Of a DNA stretch of 64,000 nucleotides, positions 49,004 through 60,388 are shown one piece after another. The DNA is from Ulota crispa. Lineage: Eukaryota; Streptophyta; Bryopsida; Orthotrichales; Orthotrichaceae. Every line of letters starts with the position of its first letter. Within the stretch, counting starts at the first letter, position 1. The DNA lies in NCBI GenBank assembly GCA_963920765.1, contig OY987247.1, forward strand, positions 5,614,471 through 5,678,470, written 5' to 3'. The notes under the pieces were generated by a model that was not told the DNA's origin, did not search any database, and saw only the letters and a list, made by a program, of their open reading frames with translations. A program made the translations under genes and the position numbers.

Positions 49004-49358
49004 CGCACTCCAGATCTCTCGGGAACAGCACAAGCACGACTCCACGAGTTTCAGAACCGCCGTTACCTGCAACAACCTCGCTTCAAACTCCGCGTTCAAC
49101 CACTCCAGCACCTAAGTTTACGACGATTTTGCCACTGCGATCCTGGTCCAAATTGAGAGCCGATGGTTTCTCCAGAACGCTCTCTTAGCCGTTCGTCCGG
49201 TCACGCTGCCGTAACGGCGGAATGGCGATGTCGATGTTCGCAAATCGGAACCCTAGGTGCGTCGGCCATCGCCAGCCCTGCTCTGCAAACTTGGGTCCCC
49301 TGGTTCACTCAAGCGCGGCAGCGGCTCCCTGGGCCCCCTTTATCTGTGCCTCGGGACG
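49004..49358 (-). repeat. Inverted duplicate, PAT1-side copy
   Basis: This segment is repeated in inverted orientation at 52388-52740 with high similarity (only scattered differences over about 355 bp). Landmarks: CCAGATCTCTCGGGAACAGC, CAACAACCTCGCTTCAAACT, CGGTCACGCTGCCGTAA, GCTCTGCAAACTTGGGTCCC. Confidence 0.95.
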
Positions 49359-50966
49359 ATAACCCTAGGTTTTAACTAGGGTTCCGCTCCCTCGGTGGTG
49401 GGCCACCCCCTTGGTTGCTATGTAACTGTGGTTAGTTTAGTTGCATCCCTCTCGTCGCGTTACGTGTCGCCTCTCTGGCTGCTCTTGGTTGGTGGCTTGG
49501 TGGTGCCCCTTCCCCTTCCTTCCCTTTTTGTGAATTTGCTCCGGTAACCCCCATTGGCCATTGGCCCTAGCGGCTTCCATAAGGTCCCATTTGTGATTTG
49601 TCCCATTGGCTATGATCCTTTTAATTTTTATATTCCGTTGACCCCCCTTGTCCCCCGTTTGTCTTTGATTTTGTGCCATTGGCCCCTTCTTGCATGCGGT
49701 TGTATGGGTGCCATCAAAGAGTCCGGGAAATATTTGAGACTTTTCAGGTAGATTTCCTTCAATTTCTATTATGAATTGATTTATCAAGAAACTCTTTCGG
49801 ATATTTTCTCTATTTCATACCATGTAGGTAATTTTTTTAAAGATTTTGGACCGGTTTTTATAAATTGCAAACAATTTTTTCTCATTTCAATTGGCTAGCA
49901 TTGAACTAGCGGTTGGTTCTTCCCGGACCTTGGTGCCATGGCACAAGTTGATTTTCATTATAAGTTGTGATGAAACATGGGTTCATGTTGTTGGATTACT
50001 TTTTTTTTGTACTGTATAACATTATAAAGATGTGACAAAATAATCCATTCCTCACTCAAACATTTCCCATTTAATCAATTCTTTATCAAATATAAAATCA
50101 ATTACATATTTTAAAAGCCTATAGAGGGGGAAAATATGGGTTTAAATTTGAAAAGTAGAGTATTTCAATTCCATGCCTTTGGCCCATATCAAGCGGGATT
50201 TTGCACTATCAAATATGATGTACTCATCAACTTTTAATTTTTCACTATCAAATTTTTAGCTTTTAACCACCTTTTAGAGTTTGAAATTTCTTCAACTCAA
50301 GCAAGCCTTTTGTAGATAGAACAAGGAACATAACGCATTAAAATTTTGACAAGAAATCAAATCAGGAGAAGTGTTTAGAAAAAAATCGGTAAAAAAAGCA
50401 TCAAAGTATGATTAGAATGCTTCTAAAATTATTACAAATCCACTATCAACCTAAAACCAATACATTCTCACCTTGTTATTAGAGCTTTCAACATATGTGG
50501 TTTTAAATTTTAGAGTTAGTGAAACATTGGTTACGTGGGAGGGGTGTGATTGAGGAATGGATCTTTGTGTTCCCATCTCTATTTGGTATAAGGTAGACAC
50601 ACCATTCTCCAACCCCTCCCCAATTTCGCACCCTACTTTTGAGGGTTTCTCCACACACTGTTGAACCCAAAGTGGAGCAATGAATGCTTCTTCTACAAGC
50701 AAAATTTGTCACATGTCAGGTGCTAGGCTACTTTGAGATGGTTGGGATTGGGACCCTCCAGTGCCATTATAGGAACATATCCAAGTGGTTTCAAGGATAC
50801 TCTAGAGCTGCTAGTAGGGACCCTATGAGTTGCAACTTTACCCTTTAGTACAAAATAATCTACAACACTTTTTTTCACAAAAATTATGTACCACAAAAAC
50901 TTGTTGAAAGGCTAACCCTAGTAATTTTTTTCTTGACTTTCAAAAACCTTGAGGTACCCCAAACCC
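49359..50966. other. Spacer between the divergent genes, no gene
   Basis: The first 400 bases are GC-balanced and could belong to the PAT1 promoter; the remainder is AT-rich. No supported exon. Confidence 0.4.
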
Positions 50967-51901
50967 TTAACCCTTTAGTGACCGTCAACCATTTGGGGGG
51001 CACCTCAAATTTTCACTATACAGTTTGCAAAACACATTCAAGGACAAAATTTGTGTTTCTAAAATTAGATCGGACCGAACATATCAAAGCTATAAACTTT
51101 GGCAACATGAATATAAAAAATAAAAAATTAGTCTCTCAAAATGATTCCACGTGAGGATTGTGAGAAGCTTGATGATCCAAAAAAATTTGTTATGCAAAAA
51201 CATGAGACACTCTAACTGATTAGTGTCAATTGTGCAATTGAAACTTTTGATAGTGGTGAAATTTGTAGAGGATGTTGCCCCATTTTAGGTTACTGCACTT
51301 CTAAAAAAAATAAAAAATTCAAGTCAATCCGTGCATATTACAACATAATTTGTGAAATTGAGCATTGGAAGAATACGAACATGGCCACATATATATGGTT
51401 GAATACATCATACATGGAACATGTTTTCACAAAATCCGATTGGTCAATATCATCTACATTGGATGTCATTTGAGGTACAAGGTCCCACATTTAGCATTGC
51501 AAACCTTTGGAGCCTAAGATTTCATGAAATACGCAATGTTGTAATTGAAATACGCCACAAGTAGAACTTCTAAATAAACCATGCATCTTTTGCACAACTA
51601 CTAGAGAGCTAGTACCAGATACTTTGGGTGCAATATGCAAGCTTTGGGGCCATGCCACGGCTGCATTGAATTAGTATTTCATTTGTTATACCCGTATGAG
51701 ATTCCCAGCTTCGTATGTAAAACACGCATAGCTACCATATTTCTTTATGCCTTGCTTTGAAATTTGTTCTAGTAGGAGCACAAGCTAAACCCCCAACTCC
51801 GTTACATTATGTGTTTTTGCAAATTAAATAGAACAAAGATGACAAGAACCACGGAGTACCAAAATCAACCCAAAAGTGGCCAACCGGACACTAAGGGTTA
51901 A
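50967..51901. mobile_element. TTAA-flanked element, family T2 (piggyBac-like MITE)
   Basis: Bounded by TTAA at 50967-50970 and 51898-51901. Inner ends are CCCTTTAGTGACCG and the complement of CCCTTAGTGTCCGG. Length is 935 bp with no transposase frame. It sits inside the spacer of the inverted duplication. Confidence 0.75.
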
Positions 51902-52387
51902 GCAATTGGGTATGGGTGTGTTTACCTCATATCAAACTATCGGGAAATTTCAAAGTTTCATAACATTCAGTAGCACTTAGCAGGCCTACCTTCCATCCAA
52001 TTGAAGAGTGTGGAATATTCCACACCCATCAGTAGCTAGGAGGACACTTGGCTAAATTTGTTAAAAAGTTTATGAAAGAGAGGCTTAAGTTAGAGCACAT
52101 ACGTTGATGTGGGGGCCAGCTATGTTAGAAAAGTTTAAAAAAAAAAAAAAAAAATACATGATGAAGTTTGTGGATTATACCTGAAGAGAGGGAAAGACAG
52201 CCTCTCTTCAGGCTACTGAATGTTATGTAGGAAGAATCTAATTTTTTAAAAAACCGGTTTTCATTGCTGAATCAGTAGTTTCTCAAGAGAAAAAGAAAGT
52301 GTTTATCATGCAAATGTGGGTATTCTCGTGAGAAAACTAGAAAAAAAGTCTACGCGTCGTGGGGAGCAAATAAATTCAATAAATTTA

Positions 52388-52740
52388 CGTCCCGAGGCAC
52401 AGGTAAAGGGGGCCCAGGGGGCGCTGCTGCGCTTCAGTGAACCAGGGGACCCAAGTTTGCAGAGCAGGGCTGGCGATGGCCGACGCACCTAGGGTTCCGA
52501 TTTGCGCAACACGACATCGACATCCCGCCTTACGGCAGCGTGACCGGACGAACGGCGAAGAGAGCTGTCTGGAGAACCTATCGGCTCCCAATTTGGACCA
52601 GGATCGCAGTGGCAAAATCGTCGTAAACTTAGGTGCTGGAGTGGTTGAACGCGGAGTTTGAAGCGAGGTTGTTGCAGGTAACGGCGGTTCTGAAACTCGT
52701 GGAGTCGTGCTTGTGCTGTTCCCGAGAGATCTGGAGTGCG
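52388..52740 (+). repeat. Inverted duplicate, methyltransferase-side copy
   Basis: The inverted partner of 49004-49358. It ends in the GTTGCAG|GTAACGG donor at 52677, which with an acceptor at 52803 would define a 126-base leader intron in front of the methyltransferase start codon. Confidence 0.95.
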
Positions 52741-52879
52741 TATATCCTGCATTTCTTGCCGTTTCCAAGACTGTGTCAGAATAATAATGAAATTTTGATT
52801 CAGGTATGAGGATTTATTTTTGATCGCGGATGTTCGTGTTCCTCTTCTTCGTTTAGGTTTTTTTGAAAATTTGAAGCCT

Positions 52880-55800
52880 ATGGAGAAGAAGATGCATCCT
52901 CGTAACAAATATGCTGAGAAGCCGCCGGATTTTGGCTTGTTGGTGGAGTTGTACCCGGATTTCAAAGAGTTCGTGAGTTTTGGGGCGAATCAGAGACCGC
53001 GGATCGACTGGACTGATTTCAATGCCACTCGGGAGCTTACACGGTCGCTTCTTCATCACGACTACGGGATTTCGTGGTGAGTGTTTGTTCTAATGTTCTT
53101 TTTAGGGTTTAGGATTTCAAACTAGTTTTGAAATGAAATGAAATGGTGGATTTTGCATCTTGAATGGAATGGCGAGGTTTGGATATTGTGCGCTTTGAAA
53201 AGCTTTCTTTGTGCTGTTTAGTTGTGTTTTAGTTTTTATAAATCCTGCGCATTTGACTTGAAGATGCGGAGTCTGTTTTGATTTTGTGACTTTTTGTTTT
53301 GGTTCACAGTTAATGGCGCTTGATTGTAGGTGGATTCCGGATGGACAGCTTTGTCCGGCCGTCACCAACCGCGCAAATTACATTCACTGGATTGAGGACT
53401 TGCTTGCCTTGGCTCCTGCGCCATGGCAGACTTCTGGTGGTCACCAAGTGGCTGGCGTGGACATAGGCACCGGGGCTAATTGCATTTATCCGCTGCTAGG
53501 TGCTTCGTTGCATGGTTGGAAGTTTGTTGGTACAGGTAATCTGTCTTTACTCCATACCATGGTGTACCAGAATACCGTGTTCTATGGAGCATCTCTACTT
53601 TACTGAGGCAGCATTCTATTTCACTAATCTGAATTTATTTTTTCTGTATGAGATCGTATTGTTAAAGAGTACAAGTTTATTTTTATATTTTTATCTCGTG
53701 TGAGTTTTTAAGCTCTTGTTGTTCGCTGTGCAGACATTACAACGGTTGCGTTGGAATGGGCTAAGTGGAACGTTGAGTCGAATCCTCACGTTTCGGCGCT
53801 AATTGAGGTTCGAAATGCGGTTCTAGACGGTGATGACAAAGAACCAAGCATTTATCCTAACGATGTAGTTGATCCTGCTCTCCAAAAACCTTCAGAACAC
53901 GAATCTGTGGTCGCAGAGCAATTGAGTTCTCAGTCTCTGGAAAAAGACTTAGTCACAGGCTCTCTGATCTCTCAAGTACCTTCTGAACTTGAGCCTAGTT
54001 CTGAGTGTAATCCAGAGAAAGTACCATCGGAGCCTGAGTATTCTAAACTCTCAAGCAGCGCAGCTGAGAGGAGTCTCGGTGTGCTTGTTGGAGTCGTTAG
54101 TGATGGAGAGAGGTTTGATTTCTGTATGTGCAATCCTCCTTTCTTTGCAAGCATGGAGGAGGCCGGTTTGAACCCTCGTACTGCGTGCGGAGGAACCGAG
54201 GCAGAAATGGTATGCCCAGGAGGAGAGGAAGCGTTTGTGGAACGCATTATTGAAGACAGCGCACAACTGAAGCAGGTGATTCAGTGCGTATCATTCCATA
54301 TTGTTTTAATCCTATGAAACACAATTGTCGGTACTTGTGTTGTTGTTCAGCAATGTCATATTTATTTTATGGGGAAATTACAAATAGGGGCACAAAAAAT
54401 GAAGAATATTGCAGATGGGGGCACAGTTTCTCAAAATAATTACAAATAGGAGACACAATTTCAAATTGTTTTTTTTTGTAAATTTCCAGAAAATATTGGT
54501 TTGGACATTGGTTGATTTAGATACATCTCATTAAATGTTAGCTAACTTCCAGAAAACTTGAAGGCCTTTCCAAATCAAGCCTAAATGAGAAAATTTTAGT
54601 AAAGAAAGTCTTGAAACTGTGCCCCTATTTGTAATATTTTCCATTTTTGTGCCCCTATTTGTAATATTTTCCATTTTTGTGCCCCTATTTGTAATATTTT
54701 CCATTTTTGTGCCCCTATTTGTAATCTCCCCTTTTTTAATTGTATATTTAAGAAGTTTAACGGGTATCTTTGTGTATTCTTGTTGAAACAGCTGGTTTAC
54801 GACAATGGTGGGACGCAAAGTAACGCTCAAGGGCTTGGCATCAAAGCTTTGGGCATTGGGAGCAGCAGCGGTTCGCACGACGGAGTTCGTGCAAGGTCGC
54901 ACCTCACGGTGGGGCCTCGCGTGGTCTTTCACCCCTTTTCCCAAAGCTGCAAAGAAGAACCCCAGGGTTATTGCAAAGAGTAACCATTCTTTCATGCTGG
55001 AGGTAAAAATCTTAAAAATCATCAAACTCTTCCAATGCTGCTCCTACTTGAGTTTTACCAAGCCCGTGTGTTTTTTGGTCAAGACACAAATCCACTTGGC
55101 CTTGTTACTGCCGTGAGCTAGGCAATGGTGTGCTGACAAAGGAGGATCCACTGAAACTCGTTCTTTCCTTTTACGTAGGGCCTTGGTCGAGGATGCACCG
55201 CAGTAGATGTGCTGCAAGGGCTAGCGTCACAGCTGCAAGAACTAAGTGCCTTGTGCACCGTGAGCCTCTCTGACTTCTCCATCTCTGTAAGCTTCTACCT
55301 GTTCCTAGCTCTGTTGAATGTCAATTTTGGTTGATAATGCCGTTGGCTCTTTACCACAAGGAAGGGAAGTTCGACTCACACTCCCTTTAGTGTTTCGGAG
55401 AGTCCAAATCTTTTTAAGTTTTCAAAAAATTTCTTGTGATGTTCAAAAGCTTTCATGAACTAGATCTCGTAAGGTTATTTCTTTAGTGCTGGAGATTGAC
55501 ATTGATTCGCGTTGACGTGGTCTTGTTCCATAGGGTGTTCTTCCAGAGGTTCATAACGAGGACGTTCTTGGGAAGAGAAAAAGAGACTCAACAGAACAAA
55601 CTCCTTCTCAAATATCCTCAAACGGTACAGGAGACGACAACAGTCGTTCATTCAAGGCCTGGGTACGTGTATTTTCTAGTCAGAGTCGTTTGTTTCTACT
55701 GGTAGAACAGATGTTAGCTGTAGGTTGGAATTACCAGATCTATTAGCGTGAGTGGGGGTCTCAATTTGCAGGGAGAAGCTTGTTCTTGAACTCGGTTTGC

Positions 55801-56067
55801 TTGTGTGGCAGGTTTTCCAGCAAGCGCCTGGGTCTCTGCTTGTGAAGGCTTCTCTGAGCAAGGGTAGCAATCATGGTAAATTTCTAGACTCTTGCTTTTG
55901 TACCTTGAGTGAGAAAGCAAAGTTTTTAGTACAAATCACGACAGAAATGCTCAACTAATGTCGTAAAATCTTTGGCAACTTGGTTTGCAGGAGCTACATT
56001 TGCAGACTTGTTTGAACAAGTGGAGCAATCTCTGAAGCAACAGTTTCTGTCGAGGACACAGAAGTAG
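52880..56067 (+). CDS. FIO1: METTL16/FIONA1 RNA N6-adenosine methyltransferase
   Basis: METTL16/FIO1 enzymes transfer a methyl group from S-adenosylmethionine to an adenosine of U6 snRNA and some mRNAs in the nucleus. Exons 52880-53076, 53330-53535, 53734-54283, 54792-55002, 55179-55286, 55534-55662, 55776-55875 and 55991-56067 join in phase to about 525 residues. The start MEKKMHPRNKYAEKPPDF opens the conserved N-terminal RNA-binding module. RPRIDWTDFNATRELTRSLL and WIPDGQLCPAV follow. The cofactor loop is VAGVDIGTGANCIYPLLGA and the catalytic motif is NPPF (within FDFCMCNPPFFA). TTMVGRKVTLK and TTEFVQGRTSRWGLAWSF follow. A low-complexity Glu/Ser/Pro insert of about 85 residues separates the cofactor loop region from NPPF. 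A short upstream frame at 52806 (MRIYF, then stop) lies in the leader. Confidence 0.95.
54371..54731. mobile_element. Foldback MITE with internal tandem array, in FIO1 intron 3
   Basis: The left end GGGGAAATTACAAATAGGGG pairs with CCCCTATTTGTAATCTCCCC at the right. The right part holds four copies of a 30-bp unit containing TGCCCCTATTTGTAATATTT. Flanking nonamers TTATTTTAT and TTTTTTAAT agree at 7 of 9 positions, consistent with a MULE-type origin. Confidence 0.82.
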
Positions 56068-56453
56068 TGTCGATCAAAATTCCTTTCACAGCTGTGCAGT
56101 GGAATCAGGGAACTCGGACTCCTAGGGACCTTGAACTGACTATCTAGTGAGTGTACATTAATCCCCCTAGTTGATAGATTTCTTCATTTGAACGAAGTAC
56201 TGCGACTAAAGGACTAGCTGTTAATCTTCCAGTAGCATAGAGTTGTAACAGGAGAGTCAGAATTTGTTGTTTCCTGAGTGAAATTTTTGAGTCCTTAAGA
56301 CAATGAAAACCGCACTAACTCGCTTGCATTTTGAGTGAGATTTTATTATGTTATGGCATAGCCAAGTTAGGTTCTGAAGATGAACCTGAAGTAAGAGCTG
56401 ATTGCCATGTGTGACCATTGGCTGGATAAAATATTCCAGGTTGTGGTACTTCG
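56068..56453. other. Region downstream of FIO1
   Basis: Presumably the 3' UTR of the methyltransferase gene. No feature beyond this can be supported. Confidence 0.4.
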
Positions 56454-56742
56454 TTAACCCCTGAGCGCCCCAGGACCTCAAAATGGGGCGCTCAGTTTTG
56501 AAAAATGTCCACGTTTGACTCTTATCATTTTCTTAATGGTAAAGTCAACGGAGTTGTACTTTTTCACATACCTTTAGGCATGTGTCAAAGGAGTTGTACT
56601 TTTTCATGTACCTTTAGGCATGTGTCTACTACCACTCAAAAAAATTCAAGCTATTTGACTCTACTTAAGTAATACTTTTATTGGACTAAGTACACAAGGG
56701 TATGGATTTGAGTGAATATGGCCTGGGGCGCTCAGGGGTTAA
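56454..56742. mobile_element. TTAA-flanked element, family T3 (piggyBac-like MITE)
   Basis: Bounded by TTAA at 56454-56457 and 56739-56742. The inner ends are a perfect 17-base inverted repeat, CCCCTGAGCGCCCCAGG. Length is 289 bp. It contains a ~43-bp direct duplication (GGAGTTGTACTTTTTCA, then CCTTTAGGCATGTGTC) at about 56552-56630. Confidence 0.88.
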
Positions 56743-57976
56743 AGAATTGATAACAATATGAGCACCTTTCGAGATTTCTTCGACAATTAATGTTACTCCT
56801 TTGCTTGTTTTCTCTCTGATCATATGGATGTATGTGCGTAAACAAATTGTATGCTAATATAGCAATATACCTAGCAATTTTACCAACTTTGGTAAATGTC
56901 TTAAATTTTTTTGCATAGTGGGTTCAAAAGAGATCAAGCCTTTCAAAGCTTGGCATGGCCTTGGATTGAGCGGCCTTGCTCTCCAAAAATGTCTCTTGTT
57001 GTGTTGTGCCATGTCAATAGTCAAAATAAATGCCTTCAAGTGAATGAATTCTCAAATTTTGGTTGAGAAACTCTTAGCTTCCAGATTTAAATCTTTTTTG
57101 AGTCTAAACCTTGGAAGAGAGACAAGACATGGACAAGGTTTGTTGCTTCATGGATGGCTCATGTCTCAAGGCTCTCTTTTCTAGTGTGGCTTGAGCATGG
57201 TTTGAACGTGGTGGTGGCTTGGAGTTGGAGACACAATATGGTAGTGCAAGTGTTTGAAGATGTCAAAAAGATTATGTTTTGGCCAACTTAATGCATCAAT
57301 GCATAAATGTTCTAAGTGGTCCTTGTAGCTTCAAACATGTATGTCACCACTTTATATCTTCAAATACCAAGGTAGCACACTCTAGTATAGACACTCTAGA
57401 AACAAGATACAATATAAAACAATTTCAAGTTCTGTCATACTTTTGCCATCCATATCTCTTCTCTACAACTATGGATATAAATAGGCTTTGTATTTGAGTA
57501 TAAGAGAAGAAGATTATGTGCACATGATCTTCTCTATCCGGAAATGAGGACTGGGCAACCCTAAATCCTAAACCCTAAACCCTCACCAATAATTCCCACT
57601 TGGTCATGCCCTTATCGACAACAGTGGAACCCATCTCTATTACACCAACATCATCTCTCTCCCCCCACAAACAAAACACAGCCATCTCAACTCCTCAACC
57701 TCCAAAACTTGCAAGCTCTCCAGCAAGCCGAACACTTCAAGAAATTGTGTCCTGATTGACATGTCCGCATTAGCTACATGTGTCCAAAATGACAAAAAAA
57801 AATGTCAAATTGGACAATTTCTATGGATTTAGCCATGTTCATTTGGACATATTTTTGTCATTTTGGACAGTTTCCCTTGTAGCTAGCTCTCTGCAGCACA
57901 CGTGCATCATTGTGTGTGCCTGGCAAAAGATAATAAAAAATCCATGCAAGTCATTTTCTCATTTTGTAAACTCTAC
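56743..57976. other. Intergenic stretch, no gene
   Basis: A short telomere-like run CCTAAACCCTAAACCCT lies near 57569. No supported exon; the 57280-57500 frame has no splice or family support. Confidence 0.4.
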
Positions 57977-58891
57977 TTAACCCTTTAAAGATCACACACA
58001 TTTTCACAAAATCCATTAGAAACCGGGGTAGTAAACTAAAATGTGCGGTTGAATCAAATATGGACATGATTTCAAGAATCCAACCATACAAATGGGAAGT
58101 TCACCTTGTTTACTATAAAATATCAAAATTTCAACTAGATTTATCGTTGGAGGTGAAATATTATAATGATTGAGTGAGTTTTAGGTGGAAAATCTCTAGT
58201 TTTTTGTGCTTGTGTGGTTTTGGATCTTACTACTTCATACAAGCTTTGTTTTAGAAGAGCCTTATATTTCTAAAAAGCATAGTTTCTCACCTTTCCAACG
58301 AGACTAGTTTCACACAAAATGGACAAAAATAGCAATCACAAGGTGTAGCTAAGTGGACAAAAAGGATCAAATATCCCACTTTATTTGCTACCCAAAAATA
58401 AATTTACAAGAAAACTTGATAAATGCTATGGAAAATCCAATTAGTGAAAACAATAAAGAATTGGCCTTAAATGTAAGACAACAAATTTTTAAGATGAATT
58501 GATAGCACCATTTCAATAGATTTTTAAATATTACATTTATACTACTACCATATAGAGAAACAATACAAGCATATTTCTTGAGCAATTTGAAATTTTTTAG
58601 GATTGCACAATTGAAATTTGACATCCTTCTTAAATGTTTGATGTATTGTGTTATTGCTTTGATCCATCTTTGAGCAAATATGGATACGTATCTTTAAGCT
58701 ATGCCGTATAAACATCATTGTTTATCAACTCACATGTTTGATTTCATTCTTTTTTATTTGGTTGGATGCAAAATTCTTGTGAGCACAAGCGTTCTTCAAA
58801 ATCGGTTTCCAAATTGTTGAATGATTTTCCTCAAAAAGCCAAAACCACTCTCCCGAACCAAATTATGGTTCGGTGGTCTCTAAAGGGTTAA
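57977..58891. mobile_element. TTAA-flanked element, family T1, copy 2
   Basis: Bounded by TTAA at 57977-57980 and 58888-58891, with ends CCCTTTAAAGATCAC and the complement of CCCTTTAGAGACCACC. It is a direct-orientation, roughly 85-90% similar copy of 18440-19340. The palindrome inside the right end reads CCGAACC/GGTTCGG here. Confidence 0.85.
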
Positions 58892-60388
58892 GGCTTTTTG
58901 TGATCACCGGTGCAAAGTAGTCAGTCTTCTGCTTCTTGACCAAAGTGCAGTGCAGGCAGGGAGGGAGGCAGTGAAAGGTATGCCGTGCATCTCCGAGCTG
59001 ACTGGACTGTCAACGTGGAGGGCGATGGTGATTTTGATGAGGACGTGGATTGCCTGCACTTCACAATCAATCAATCCAAATTGCAAGACAAGGTCTGCAA
59101 CTGCAGACTGTGCGTGACAGAGACGGTGAGGAGTCGCACAAGATCTTCAGATCTAGTGGCGTTGAGTATGCAAAACGTGCACCACTGTTTTGATCTGGTC
59201 ACTACTGCCCAGTGTTTAAATTGGAATTTTGTGTTTGGTGCTAGTTTGGCGATTGTTTTTTTTTGGGTTCAAATTTGGCTTTTTTTCATCTAATTTTTGG
59301 TGAAGTTTACAGGCGATCCTCACTTTCTAGTACAAAAAGACTTCTCAAACAAATGATTGTGGCATGCTATGTGAGAAAAGGGGGTGAAAACAATTTCTTC
59401 ATTAGTGAATTTTGGCAAATCACACTCAATGTTTTCACTAGTATTTTCACTAGTGTTTTCATTAACTTTGATTCTAATTTCAAGATCCTCAAAAAAAAAT
59501 CTTTTTCTCGCAACTTGTCGCCCCAAACAAAAACACTGGTCACTACAGTACCGCCTTAGGACCAACTTCCATGCTGGCTTGAAATCGGCCACCGTTATTG
59601 GTCTTGGATTGTTCTAGCTTGATCGTCGGATTTACTAGAAAATCACAAAATTAGGGTTTGCTTTCAGCCCATTCCTTTTCCTTGTCGTTTTTGCTGACTC
59701 ATTCTCTAATGGCATCATCAACTCATACATAGCGTTTGGGATTGGGAACTATCCGCTCATGGGCCCCTCCTTGTCCTAGTAAATTTGCAATCCCTTTCAT
59801 TGGGCGGATCCTCCCAACCCTAACGCAATTCCCATCGCAAATCTAGGCACCGGAGAAGACACTTGTGAATACTTATAAGTTGTTAAAAAGTTGCAACATG
59901 TCTTTTCAGCACCAAATGTAGTAGCAAACACAATAGATAGCAAATAGGGTGGAAGTCTCAAGGCCACTAGGAAACAAGCAAATTTGTCCAAGGAGGACCT
60001 TTTGACGAGGCCATCTCATGATTATGTGTTGCTGTTGCCTGAGGAGGACCTTTTGACGAGACCATCTCATGATTATGCACTCCTGTAATTGCATTGGAAC
60101 CCTAAAAATATCTCATTCTCCCACACAGCTGACCCCACCAACAGAAATGAAAGTTATAGCCCCATTCCCGGTGTTGGGTTGATGATGCTCTAACTCCTCT
60201 AGATTAGGTCGTACTGTATGCCAACTCCTTTTCACAAATCACTATTAGATTTGTACCGAAACAGGTTCTTCTTCACTGATTCTAGCGGTACAGAGTCTGG
60301 TTCCGTCTGATTTCAACTTTTGCTGAATTTCGAATCACAAACGCGTGATTTAGGGTTTAGGAGTGCTGTAGTGGAGTGCTGATCCGTC
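58892..60388. other. Region upstream of the DUF2358-like gene
   Basis: A frame at 58985-59293 is moderately GC-rich with some acidic residues, but I recognise nothing in it. A ~58-bp direct duplication (GAGGACCTTTTGACGAG, CCATCTCATGATTATG) lies at 59992-60078. The promoter of the downstream gene should lie in the last few hundred bases. Confidence 0.4.

Larger units (their letters stand above)
47490..49358 (-). promoter_or_regulatory. PAT1 leader introns, first non-coding exon and promoter
   Basis: No coding frame of the PAT1 type extends beyond 47489. A leader exon probably lies at about 49067-49350, ending in the donor TTGCAG|GTAACGGC read on the minus strand. The same exon end, with the same donor, is found in inverted orientation in front of the methyltransferase gene. 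The leader intron carries a two-copy tandem duplication at 48533-48780. Confidence 0.55.

Noticed and set aside
57565-57590. Telomere-like CCCTAAA run
   Set aside because: Only two to three units in the middle of a gene-bearing region; too short for a telomere or an interstitial array.
58985-59293. 102-residue open frame upstream of the DUF2358-like gene
   Set aside because: No recognisable motif, no splice link to the downstream exons, and a hydrophobic tail typical of AT-rich read-through.
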